Assembly (NCBI GenBank): GCA_951394045.1
Contig: OX595989.1
Span: 3,286,001 to 3,350,000 of the forward strand
DNA: 64,000 bases
DNA from: Nitzschia sp. DOCU1
Taxonomy: Eukaryota > Bacillariophyta > Bacillariophyceae > Bacillariales > Bacillariaceae
Direction: 5' to 3'
Shown here: positions 40,390 to 50,100 of the stretch, piece by piece
Layout: the number at the start of each line of letters is the position of its first letter
How positions within the stretch are numbered: position 1 is the stretch's first letter
Notes under the pieces: model-generated
The model's database searches: none
What the model saw: the letters and a program-made list of their open reading frames with translations, nothing else
What the model was told of the DNA's origin: nothing
Translations under genes and position numbers: made by a program

Positions 40390-43300
40390 ATGGCTGATTA
40401 CGATTCCGAGTATTATGCGACGGACGTCGTCGCGCCTCATAAAAATGAGCACTTGACCTTGGGCGGTGAGGAACTGGAAGAGTATTGCAAAAAGCACGGG
40501 TTGTGCAGTTTGTGTGCTCAAACGCGTACCCACAAACGAGTCTTTCGTCTCAAAAAGAAGAATCAGTGGCAGCCTCTCACAGTGTCCAATAAGGACGATG
40601 GCGAGTACATTGTCTATAAGGGATATTGTGTCCAGCCTGGCTGCTTTACTCTGGAACAAGCGAAACGTTTGTTGGGGGAAGTCGCGCCGGATGCCGTACG
40701 CCACCAGGCGCCCCCAGCACAAGAGCCGGTGTCTCATAATAACCATAGTCATAACCAGCCCAAGGCGATTGATCGGGATCCCGAAGCGGCCTTTGTGGAA
40801 GGACAGAATGAAGAACCCACCCGGAAGGAACGCAAGGGGCTTTCGCGTTTGCTCCTGGGACGAGGGAAAAAGAAAAAGGCCAATGGTGCGGCGTTAAGTG
40901 CCGGAAGCTTTGATAGCATGACGGGCTTTTCGACCGCACCTAAGACCGGGGGTCGTCACCGTGGAGGACCTGCGGGTGGCCGGGCTCGTCCTGGATCGTC
41001 CACGACACAGTCCGAGACTTCAGGCTCGTCGACTCCAGTCAAGTCGGAAATTCGCCGAGACGACGATGATGTCTCGGTCGCATCCAACTACACTAGCATG
41101 ACGAGTGCCAGTAACGTACGCATGTCCTTGGCACAACTCTTGCAGGAAGCCGCTGGAACCATGTTGGATCTTTCTTCGACCCGATTGCATCATAATCACA
41201 TTACGGAACTCGTGAATTCCTTAAATATGGCAAGCGCCCTCGACACGCTCATTTTGGAAAATTGCAAATTGAACGATAATGAGATTGAAATCCTGGGGAA
41301 TGGATTGGCTGGTGAAGGCATGGTGGCTCCCATCAAACGACTCTCCTTTCGTTCCAATCGCATGGGGAATCGAGGAGCTGTCTCGTTGCAAGCGTGGTTT
41401 CTCAAAACGACTACTCTGGAAGAATTGGACATGTCCAAGAATCAAATTGGTAGCCGTGGTGCAGCCTCTACGCTTCACGCCTTTCGAGACAATCCCGGTT
41501 GTAAACTGCGAATGTTGAACTTTGCCCACAATGAGATTTGGGATCCGGATGACGGGTCCTTTTTCGCCGCCAACAAAACCTTGGTACTGATCAATTTGGA
41601 AGGAAACTTCATTCACGATGAGGGCATTGAAGCCATTGCCAATGGCATGCAATCAAACAAGCGATCCAGTTTGCAACGACTCTTTTTGGGATGGAATGGT
41701 ATTGGAGATGTAGGTTGCATGCAATTGGCCCGCATGCTGGAAACCAATACGTCATTGACAACTTTGGGGCTGGGTGAGAATGATATCACTAGCGTGGGAG
41801 CCCGAGCTCTCTTGTCGTCCTTGGCCTCGAATGGGACGCTTCGAGAAATCACTGGCTTGTATCACAATCAGATTGATCGCAAATTCATTGTTGCGGCTAT
41901 CAAGCGCTTGTTGCAGTCGCACGTAGAGGCTGTGGAAGGAAAGGATTTGAGCATGGAACCGAATACTGACTCCTATGAAGAGTCCATATCAGCCATGGAG
42001 ACCTTGGCCGAACCCTTAGGCTCTGCGCTCCCTGTGCCTGAAGAAATGTCGGAAGGCTCCTTGGATTGGGCCGACAAGCTGTTTGTGCCATCAGAAGGTG
42101 GCAAAATCATTCCCATGGCAGAGCGAAACGATCCAGGTGTTCCCTTGGGGACCTTTGACAAGAAGATGGAGCATGGACCTGACTGCACCTGCGCCACTTG
42201 TCAAGCGGCCGCGTCGCGCAAGGAAGAAGCGCCAACTCCAAAGCAACCACCCGTCTCGCGGGCGCCCCCACCAACGACCAATCGTCCAGGCCCCAAACCG
42301 ATTGAATTCGCGCCCATGCCCGAACCCAAGAGCACTTTTGATAGAGTCGTCGTCTTTCAATCGGCGCCTCTGGCGTACTTTAATCGCGACACGTCGCTGC
42401 ATCATGCCGTGCCCTTGCACGACTTTGACTATGAACGTCATGCCATGATCAAGGCGTTGGAAGGGGCCGACAAATTGGGTGCCAATATTGACCTGGAGGT
42501 CGAGCCTGGTCATCCAGATCGCCTGCGCGCGTTCTTTGACAAAAGCCCTAGCCGTGTGTTGCACCTTTCATGTTATGGTCATCCTGAGCATTTGGCATTT
42601 GAAAATGGCGCGGGCTATATTGAGACCATGGCTGCCGAAGAATTGAAGAATCTGATCAAGGCACAAAGTACCGGGCCTTGTCCTCTTAAATTGGTCATCG
42701 TGAACTCTTTTCACTCGGGGCGTATTGGAAAGGCCTTTCTCGATGCGGGTGTTCCCCATGTGGTATGTTGTCACCACACCGAGATCTTCCGTGACAAGGC
42801 GGCGACTGTGTTTGTCAAGAATCTATATCGAGGACTGGCTGCCAACAAATCCTTGAAGCAGGCCTTTCACATGGCGCAGGAAGCTGTTCGAGTGGAAGAG
42901 ATCTCCAAGCACGTGGATCGATACGTCTTATTGCCGCAAAAGCCAGAAGATGATCCTTACCATGATATCCCAATCTTCTACATCGACGAAGTTCCAGCCG
43001 AGGGCATCCGCGACGATGATGTCGAAGACGAAGAACGTCCCAATATCCTCCCTACCCTTCCGAAGCATTTCATTGGCCGGGAAGTCGATATCTACGAGGT
43101 CTTGGAAGCGCTTCGTGTGGACGACGTTGTTCGTATCGGTGGACCAAAAGGAAGCGGAAAGAGTTCCTTGGTGGCGGCGACTTGCCGCTACGTGAATCAA
43201 CGTCGCAAGATGTTTGGTTACGACGAAGTCTTCTGGCTTCCTGCGGCTCATGGCGTTACCCCGCAAGAAGACACTTTGTTTGGCGACCTGTGCGAGCTGA

Positions 43301-44904
43301 TCAATCGAATGATGAAGGGCGGTGACATGTTTGAAGATGAGGAGACAATGGAAATCAGCGACAGAATACAGATTGAGCTCGAAGCGACTCGTGCCTTGAT
43401 TGCAATTGATTCACGCAAATTCGATTCCGAGGTTGCTGCCGAGAACTTGGAACTCTTTTTGGGTGAGCTTTTCAACAAGCCCGAAATCAACGTCAAGATC
43501 CTCTTGGTTTCGTCTGCCAGCGAAGGTGGCGAAGATGAAGGCGAAGAAGATACCATCCGTCTTAAACCGATTGATTTCAAATCGACGGCCTTGCTGTTTG
43601 GCGAAGTCTCGCGCTTTATCACTGCAAACGGTTGCCCAGCTGCCCAATCACCCGATGAATTTGCCGCTTTAATGGTACCACCATCAGTTGCCAAGATTCA
43701 AGACCAAGCCAAGTTCTCATCTAGCCGTCGTACACATCTAATGCATCAAATGGGAAATGGCAATCCCTTGGAGGTCATCAAGGCCGGGAAGAATATGCCA
43801 GCAAGCGCTTTCATCCAGTTGATTGGCATGGCTAACACCCCGGAAGTCCAAGTCGATTCCTTCAAGTCCATGGAAGCTGCCCTGAAGCGTTGGACTGAGC
43901 AGAGGGACCAAGCGGTCAGGGCAAAGAACTATTTGCGCGCCGCCGATTTGGACAAGGTCTTGGCGGAAATCGAAGCATTACGCAATAACTTTCCGAGTCT
44001 AGACGATTTGATGGCCAAGGAACAAGATCTCCAGCGCAAGTTGAGCCTAGCCATGTCCAAGAAGCAGTACACCGCTGGAAACAACATCAAGCGTGAAATC
44101 TTAGCTCTAAAGAAGGTCATCATGCAAGAAAAGCGGGCTTCGAACGTCGGACATGCGGCCAAGGATCAGATTGATGAAATCCAGCGTCAAATGAATTCTA
44201 TAATGAAGTTTGCTCACTCTTCATTCTCTGACATGGACAATCTTATTACTCCTGAAGTCAGCGCGGCGGCTTTTTCGCTGGGATCGGCCTACCACCATTG
44301 CGAAGTTGCCATTTATCCTGGCTCTGTGGTTCACTTCGATCCTGGAAACGATCTCGGTGCCATCATTTGCTGGACCAACGAATGCTGTGACATGCAGCTG
44401 CACGAGAATGGGCGGGAATTGATTGAATACGGCGGCAACAGTCTGGCTCGAGACATTGGTTCCTTGCCAGGAATCACTAAAACTCGATGGGGTCTTGCCA
44501 AGTGCGGAACGGGCAATGCCGTCATTGTCGGACCAGGCAACTACGAAGAACTTCAAGTCCATTGCGTTATATTGGCAGTTGGTCCGCTCTCGCCGGGTGG
44601 TGACGACCACATTGCCGCTGACGACGAGGATTCGCTACACTACGCCAAGATTATGATTCGATCCTGTATACGCTCTGCCTTGATCCTAGCCAAACACTCA
44701 CAAGTTCAGTCTGTAGCCTTCCCGACCCTTACAACCGCACGGGGAGGAGAGACGTACGAACAGACCTTGTTGATGGGGTTGAAGATTTTGGTAGAAGAGG
44801 CCAAGCATTCGGATCTGAACAACCTCCATATCGTGGCAAAGGATGAAGAAGAATCTACCAAGCTCATCGCCATGGCTATCGACATGGGATTAACCATGTC
44901 CTAG
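40390..44904 (+). CDS. NLR-like protein 1: Cys motif, LRR, CHAT-like, STAND NTPase, UVR coiled coil, macro domain
   Basis: One exon, 1504 residues, ATG 40390. Domains in order: Cys motif C33-x5-C39-x2-C42 with C80-x4-C85, possibly metal binding; a disordered Gly/Ser/Arg linker (100-245); ribonuclease-inhibitor-type LRRs (about 255-505, repeated L-x2-L-x-L-x2-N steps); a linker with CTCATC near 599-604; a CHAT fold (about 650-868) with VLHLSCYGH and LVIVNSFHS, where Tyr729 and Phe774 sit at the usual His and Cys positions; FIGRE near 894-898; Walker A GGPKGSGKSS (917-926); Walker B ALIAIDS with Asp1007; two UVR-like helices (about 1173-1245); and a macro domain (about 1290-1500) with ICWTNECC, CGTGNAVIVGPG, ILAVGPL and VAFPTLTTA. 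By analogy with NLRs it may sense a signal and oligomerise, but no function is proven. Paralogs lie at 47109-51491 and 52516-56841. Confidence 0.9.
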   Translation: MADYDSEYYATDVVAPHKNEHLTLGGEELEEYCKKHGLCSLCAQTRTHKRVFRLKKKNQWQPLTVSNKDDGEYIVYKGYCVQPGCFTLEQAKRLLGEVAPDAVRHQAPPAQEPVSHNNHSHNQPKAIDRDPEAAFVEGQNEEPTRKERKGLSRLLLGRGKKKKANGAALSAGSFDSMTGFSTAPKTGGRHRGGPAGGRARPGSSTTQSETSGSSTPVKSEIRRDDDDVSVASNYTSMTSASNVRMSLAQLLQEAAGTMLDLSSTRLHHNHITELVNSLNMASALDTLILENCKLNDNEIEILGNGLAGEGMVAPIKRLSFRSNRMGNRGAVSLQAWFLKTTTLEELDMSKNQIGSRGAASTLHAFRDNPGCKLRMLNFAHNEIWDPDDGSFFAANKTLVLINLEGNFIHDEGIEAIANGMQSNKRSSLQRLFLGWNGIGDVGCMQLARMLETNTSLTTLGLGENDITSVGARALLSSLASNGTLREITGLYHNQIDRKFIVAAIKRLLQSHVEAVEGKDLSMEPNTDSYEESISAMETLAEPLGSALPVPEEMSEGSLDWADKLFVPSEGGKIIPMAERNDPGVPLGTFDKKMEHGPDCTCATCQAAASRKEEAPTPKQPPVSRAPPPTTNRPGPKPIEFAPMPEPKSTFDRVVVFQSAPLAYFNRDTSLHHAVPLHDFDYERHAMIKALEGADKLGANIDLEVEPGHPDRLRAFFDKSPSRVLHLSCYGHPEHLAFENGAGYIETMAAEELKNLIKAQSTGPCPLKLVIVNSFHSGRIGKAFLDAGVPHVVCCHHTEIFRDKAATVFVKNLYRGLAANKSLKQAFHMAQEAVRVEEISKHVDRYVLLPQKPEDDPYHDIPIFYIDEVPAEGIRDDDVEDEERPNILPTLPKHFIGREVDIYEVLEALRVDDVVRIGGPKGSGKSSLVAATCRYVNQRRKMFGYDEVFWLPAAHGVTPQEDTLFGDLCELINRMMKGGDMFEDEETMEISDRIQIELEATRALIAIDSRKFDSEVAAENLELFLGELFNKPEINVKILLVSSASEGGEDEGEEDTIRLKPIDFKSTALLFGEVSRFITANGCPAAQSPDEFAALMVPPSVAKIQDQAKFSSSRRTHLMHQMGNGNPLEVIKAGKNMPASAFIQLIGMANTPEVQVDSFKSMEAALKRWTEQRDQAVRAKNYLRAADLDKVLAEIEALRNNFPSLDDLMAKEQDLQRKLSLAMSKKQYTAGNNIKREILALKKVIMQEKRASNVGHAAKDQIDEIQRQMNSIMKFAHSSFSDMDNLITPEVSAAAFSLGSAYHHCEVAIYPGSVVHFDPGNDLGAIICWTNECCDMQLHENGRELIEYGGNSLARDIGSLPGITKTRWGLAKCGTGNAVIVGPGNYEELQVHCVILAVGPLSPGGDDHIAADDEDSLHYAKIMIRSCIRSALILAKHSQVQSVAFPTLTTARGGETYEQTLLMGLKILVEEAKHSDLNNLHIVAKDEEESTKLIAMAIDMGLTMS

Positions 44905-46170
44905 CCGCGGGGAAGGGATGGGCCTTGGGGACTTGATGCGAATTGAGGCGTGCCCAGGCTTGTAGGCACGGTGATCGCAAGGGAATTACCAGGGGAAAGA
45001 ATCACAACACATACAGCATAAAGCCAAGAAGTTAATATATACATGTTATTATGAATGATACAAAATGATCAATGGTAATGTCGAACAAATCTGGTCGCCC
45101 CGACCAGTTCCATGGTGTGTGGAACAGTTACTTCCTAGCTCGCTTGCTAGCTCGAACGGCAGCTTCAATGTCAGCCGTGAAAGCAACGGGCAAATCATCT
45201 AGCAATGCTCTTGGAGATAGGCGATAGGACAATGCAGGCGTTGCCTTGTCTCGCTTCTTGCTTTCATCTTGGAAAGGGAGGGACAGAGAGGAGGCCATCC
45301 CTGATGTGCTTGGGGCATCCGTCGGGTGGCAAGAGGGTGCGCTTGTTTGCATGTTGTTGTTTGCATTGAAGCGGCTGAAGGGACCAATGTTGTGAGGACG
45401 ATTCATCTAGCCTATATTTGCGCAAGAGATGGTGCATATCTTTTCGGCAATGACTCAAGGGTTTTCGCCCAAGCCAAAGAGCGGACCTGCCAAACCAAAG
45501 AACAACCAACGTTGGCTGGATTGTATTTTGTCCGGGGCGGGTGATAGAGGGCTTACTTACTTGCTTTGATTAACACAACAACTAGTAGATCCCACTTTAT
45601 GTCGCCCGAATCAACTCGTCGCCGCCATGCTGGTATTGATGGGATCCAGGACCGTTGGGCTTATCACCATTGAATGTGTGAGACACTTGCTTGGATGGTA
45701 ACTTCCGATGACCTCTCCATGGTCTTGTAAAGTCATCAACGGCATAAACTGTCATTGCCTTTTGTTTAGAGAGCCAAGACCCGTAGGAACGCGTCGAATG
45801 TTTTGGTCTCCATCATAGTAGTCGGTAAGGTAGCTACGCCGCGTCGCAGTTGTTGTTACTTGATGTAATGTTACTCAACGTCAGTCGTATCGTACGTACG
45901 TACGATGATGACTGCTTCCCGCCACGAGCCAGCATCGCCCTGGACGAGCACGCCCCACCACCCGCCAAATACCCGTTTCTTCGACTTGTACGACTGGTTT
46001 ATTCACGAAAGCTTTCCCGTCAGCGGTCGAGAACAGACGAAACGGCCCTTGCTGACTGCCGCCGAAACCTTTTGCGCCACCACTGCTCGCTGGCCATGAT
46101 GAAGACCGTCATTTACACTTTGAGATGACTCATTGTGCGCTTTTCCTTGTAATCATCAAAGACTCTAACA
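44905..46170. other. Intergenic region between NLR-like 1 and p47/UBX
   Basis: 1.27 kb. The only ORF with a reasonable start is the small minus-strand frame at 45128-45406. An alternating ACGT run (TCGTACGTACGTACGA) sits near 45888-45905, upstream of the p47 gene. Confidence 0.4.
45128..45406 (-). CDS. Small hypothetical protein, 92 residues
   Basis: Starts at ATG 45406, ends at 45128, basic C-terminus (RASKRARK) and Ser/Pro-rich N-terminus. No domain recognised. The length alone does not prove coding; it is listed because it opens with ATG and has no better overlapping frame. Confidence 0.3.
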   Translation of the reverse strand: MNRPHNIGPFSRFNANNNMQTSAPSCHPTDAPSTSGMASSLSLPFQDESKKRDKATPALSYRLSPRALLDDLPVAFTADIEAAVRASKRARK

Positions 46171-46981
46171 ATGGCAAACGTGCACGGACTATTTAGTAAT
46201 CGCAAGGACGATGATTCCGATGATGATGACCACAATAACAGATTTGTTGGAGGCATCGACTCGCGCGGTGGAGGGAGGTACGTCTGGATGGAGGTGCTTT
46301 GCAGTCATTGCATGGGTGGCTTTTCCGCTCACGCTTGCGCATTTCAGTGGTCTAGCCGTCGAGCCGAATCATGATAGTGACGGTGCTCCCCGGGATTCCG
46401 TCTTTGAGCTAGCGGAACAAGCGGGCGGTGACGAGTCGGAACAAGTGAGACGAACGATCACCATGTACCGCGAGGGTTTTGTAGTCGACGACGGGCCATA
46501 TCGAACTTTGGATGATCCTGCAAACGCGGATTTCCTTCGATCCCTCGCTATGGGGCGAACTCCTGCGGAACTCATGGAGGGAGACGGCAATGTCGTAGTG
46601 GGTCTAGTGGACAAACGACAAGAAGACTATGTCGAGACCTTTCGCTCCTTTTCGGGTGCTGGGGCTACACTAGGAAATAGCTCAGCTGTGACTGGAAGTA
46701 CTGTGGATCCTTCTAGTCTTCCCGAAGCCCAACCGGTAGATGAAGGCCGCCCCACAACGTCTATTGCTGTGCGATTACCTAGCGGCAAGCGTAAGGTCCT
46801 CAAAATCAATTTGGACGTTTCGGTATTGCAACTTGCCGCCCACGTTGTGCCAATGCTAGAAGATTCTTCTAGTAGCTTTCAAGTGGTTTCGGGGTTCCCT
46901 CCCAAGCCCTTGGAGGACTTTGATGCAACCGTCGAAGCTGCGGGCCTCAAGGGTGCTCAAATCCAGATAAAGAAAGTATAG
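46171..46981 (+). CDS. p47/NSFL1C-type SEP-UBX cofactor of CDC48/p97
   Basis: Exons 46171-46277 and 46348-46981 (70-bp intron, GTACGT...TCAG, phase 2) encode 246 residues. The joined start reads NNRFVGGIDSRGGG|SGLAVEP, the typical p47-family lead-in. The SEP domain (about 75-150) has ITMYREGF, DDGPYRTLDDP and FLRSLAMGRTPAEL. The UBX domain (about 172-246) has SIAVRLPSGKRK and a GFPPKPL loop in place of FPR. p47 recruits the AAA ATPase CDC48/p97 for membrane fusion and ubiquitin-dependent work. The usual N-terminal UBA domain is missing, as in several short p47 relatives. It lies between two NLR-like genes and converges on the second, with 127 bp between stops. Confidence 0.9.
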
Positions 46982-47108
46982 ATACGATTTGACTATCAAA
47001 ACGCACACGTTTTGTCCCACTTGTCTAACACATATTACAAATAGTGACTGTATTGCCAAGCGGCCCTTCAGCAAACGGACCCCCATTCATATTCAGTCTC
47101 GACCCCTT

Positions 47109-50100
47109 TTACTTCCGTACTACTGGGCTCAGTCCATTCGTCTTTGCCATTTTGATCAATAACCTAGCTTCCTTCTCCGTTGACGCCATGTAGTGAATGG
47201 ACTTGAGCTTGGTGTTCTTGGCTTCCTCGATCAGCGTTTGCAGGCCGATCTGAAGAACTTTTTCATAAACTTTGCCTCCTTCCTTCGTCGTTACGGTGGA
47301 AATTCCGACCGCCTCCATCCCGGTATTCTTGATTAGCCCAAACGCCGAGCGATAGCAAGATTTCAGCCCCGTTTCCACAAAGTTGAATGCATCTTCATCT
47401 GTCGTTTCATCCCACTCGTCGTCATCATTGGATGGCGACATTGGAGGGACGGCCAATACCACGTATCGGGCTGCCAATTTGGAATAGGAACGCGGTCCCA
47501 CAATTTCCGCCTCCCCAATGGCAATCTTGGCAGGCCCCCACTTGGTGTCGGCAAGAGCAGGGAGGAATTCAGCATCATCTTTGAGATTTTTCCCACCAAA
47601 ACTTAGGATTTGTTCCCCAACCTTGTAGGTAGTAAAGTCGCAATTCTCGTTCGTCCAGCAGACAAGACCTGACATTCCACCGGAATACGAAAAGTCGACG
47701 ATGACTCCCGCAGAAATGCGTAATTCACATTGGGACGCATTTCGGATTGCAAGAGTGCAATCAGCAATGTCTTCGTCGGTCAATTTGATTTGATTCGCCT
47801 GCGCCTGAAGTTGATCAATTCTGGCTTGCAACTTTTGGAGCCTCTCAGATGAAGGCGCCGCAGCTGCACCCTTCGGCTTGGAGAACTTTTCCCTCATCAT
47901 ATCCTTCTTCAAGGCCAAGATCTGACGTTTAACCTTGTTGGCTTCGTCGTACTTGCGCGCCTTGAGGAGTTCTGAAAATTCTTTCTTGAGTTCCTTCTCT
48001 TTCTCCGCGAGATTATCCAGGCTCGGGAATTTCGACTTCATCCTTTCCAGCTCGTCCAGAGTGTCTGCCAGATCTTGGGCACGTAAAAAGTTCTTTCGCT
48101 TGAGCGCCTTTTCCAGTTGAGAAGTTCTCGTGGTAATTTCGTTCTTCAGCGCTTCAGCATTTTCTACTTGCACTTCAGGACGTTGGGCGAATCGGCCCAT
48201 GTTCGCTAGATCTTCTTCCGAGATGGTAGCGGCAGCAGCAATGACATCCTTTGGAATTCCCCTGCCCATTTGATTGTAGAGCTCCAGCTGCCGACGTGAT
48301 AATTCCTTGTTAAGATCCGCTCCTTGCTTCTTGACAGACGGAGGGACCATCAACTTGGCAAACTCTTCGGCTGTGTGGACCAGTAGGTTGCCTTCCGGAG
48401 AAACATGAGGACACGAATGCCCAAACAACAACGCGGTCGACTTGAAGTCTAGGGGACCCATCGTAATCATGGTTTCCTCCGCTCGCGATCGCTTGGTGCG
48501 GGCACTTCCTTCGTGGGCGGTCAATAGGATGATCTTGACACTTACTTCATTGAGAAGATGCGACAAGAACCTTTCCAAGTTCTCGCCGGAGGCTTCCGTA
48601 AGGAAAATACGGCCATCGATGATCAAAATGGACTTTTGGTCTTCCAACTCAACCATGATACGTTCTCGACACTCGGCGTAGAGGTCTTCATCCCAGATGT
48701 CATCCTCGGCCTCTACCAACAGATCAATGACTTGACAGAGGTCTCCGTAGCAAGTATCCTCTTCCGGAAATATATCAGGTGGAGCGGGGAGCCAATAGAC
48801 AGCACCGATACCGAAGGACTTGGGTCGAGAAAGGATGTATCGACTGACCGCGGCAAGGAGTGTCTTTTTGCCACTTCCTTCGGTACCACCTATTCGCACC
48901 ACATCATCGACACGCAACGACTCGAGAATTTCATACATGTCGACTTCTCTCCCCACAAAATGTGGTGGGAGAGGAGGAAGCATGGACATATCACCAGGTG
49001 GCGGCAGGGCTGGCTTCTTCGGCAACCTTCCCCCAAACAAGACATCAATCATGTGGTAATCCGAGGTTGGAGGTTGCTTCGGGAGCAGCATGAAGCGTGT
49101 CGAGTTATCGACCGCTTTTACCGCATTGTCGAATGCTTCTTGAAGTGTCTTGTTTTCGGCCAACGACTTGTAGAATACTTTCGCAAATTCTACCGGGCCT
49201 TCGTCTCGGAAGAAAGGTTCCCGTTCGCAGCATACAACGTGTTTGACCCCTGCATTCAAAAAGATATCGGCGGTAGCCTGCGCATGAACTGCGGAGACGA
49301 CGACCACCTTGGTAGTTCCTTGGTTCGATTTGATGAGCTGTTCCAGATCGTCGCGACCCATTGCATGCATGTAGCCAAATCCATTTTCTAATGCAAGGCA
49401 ATCAGGGTGACCGTGCGACATGAAATGTAGAACTGGACTGATGCCTCGAGAAAAGAATTCTTTTATGCGATCCAGCGTGGCGATTTCATGGACAACTTCA
49501 ATATGAGCGCCAAGGGAATCCTTGTTCTCGAACAGTTCCTCCAGAGCAGCCTCCTCGTAATCAAAGTCCAGTAATGGGACGTCATGATGCTCTGAAGTCT
49601 GGCGATTGAAGTAGGCCAGCGGTGCGGATCTAAAGATTGAGATTCGGCCAACCTTGAGTCCACTAGTTGACATCGGACCGGTGTCTTCCTCTTCCTCCTC
49701 GTCCGTAGAGTCGGGCATGGGCTCTGGCATGGCGCCTGGTGCCAGCTGATTCTCTCGTTCTTCGATCTCGTCGATACCAAAGGTTCCCCAGTCCCAGTGT
49801 TCAATGGCGTCTAGTGCCACGCTGCTCCTCTTTTCCTGTGGCGGTTCATCCGCTCGGGGTTCCGCATACATTTGTGCGGCCCAGTTTGTGGAATTGTCCG
49901 AGGCGTCGTCGTCAGCTTCTGGCGTCTTTTCTTCACCAGGCACGGTTGGCTTTGGCGGTGGCTGCTCGCCCCCCTCGCCATCGTCTGGCTGTGCCAGTCC
50001 GGTTCTTTCCCCATAGCGATGGAGCAAGCGCTTGATGGCCACAATAATAAATTTCCGATCGATCTGATTATGATACAGACCACTAATTTCTCGGACGCTG

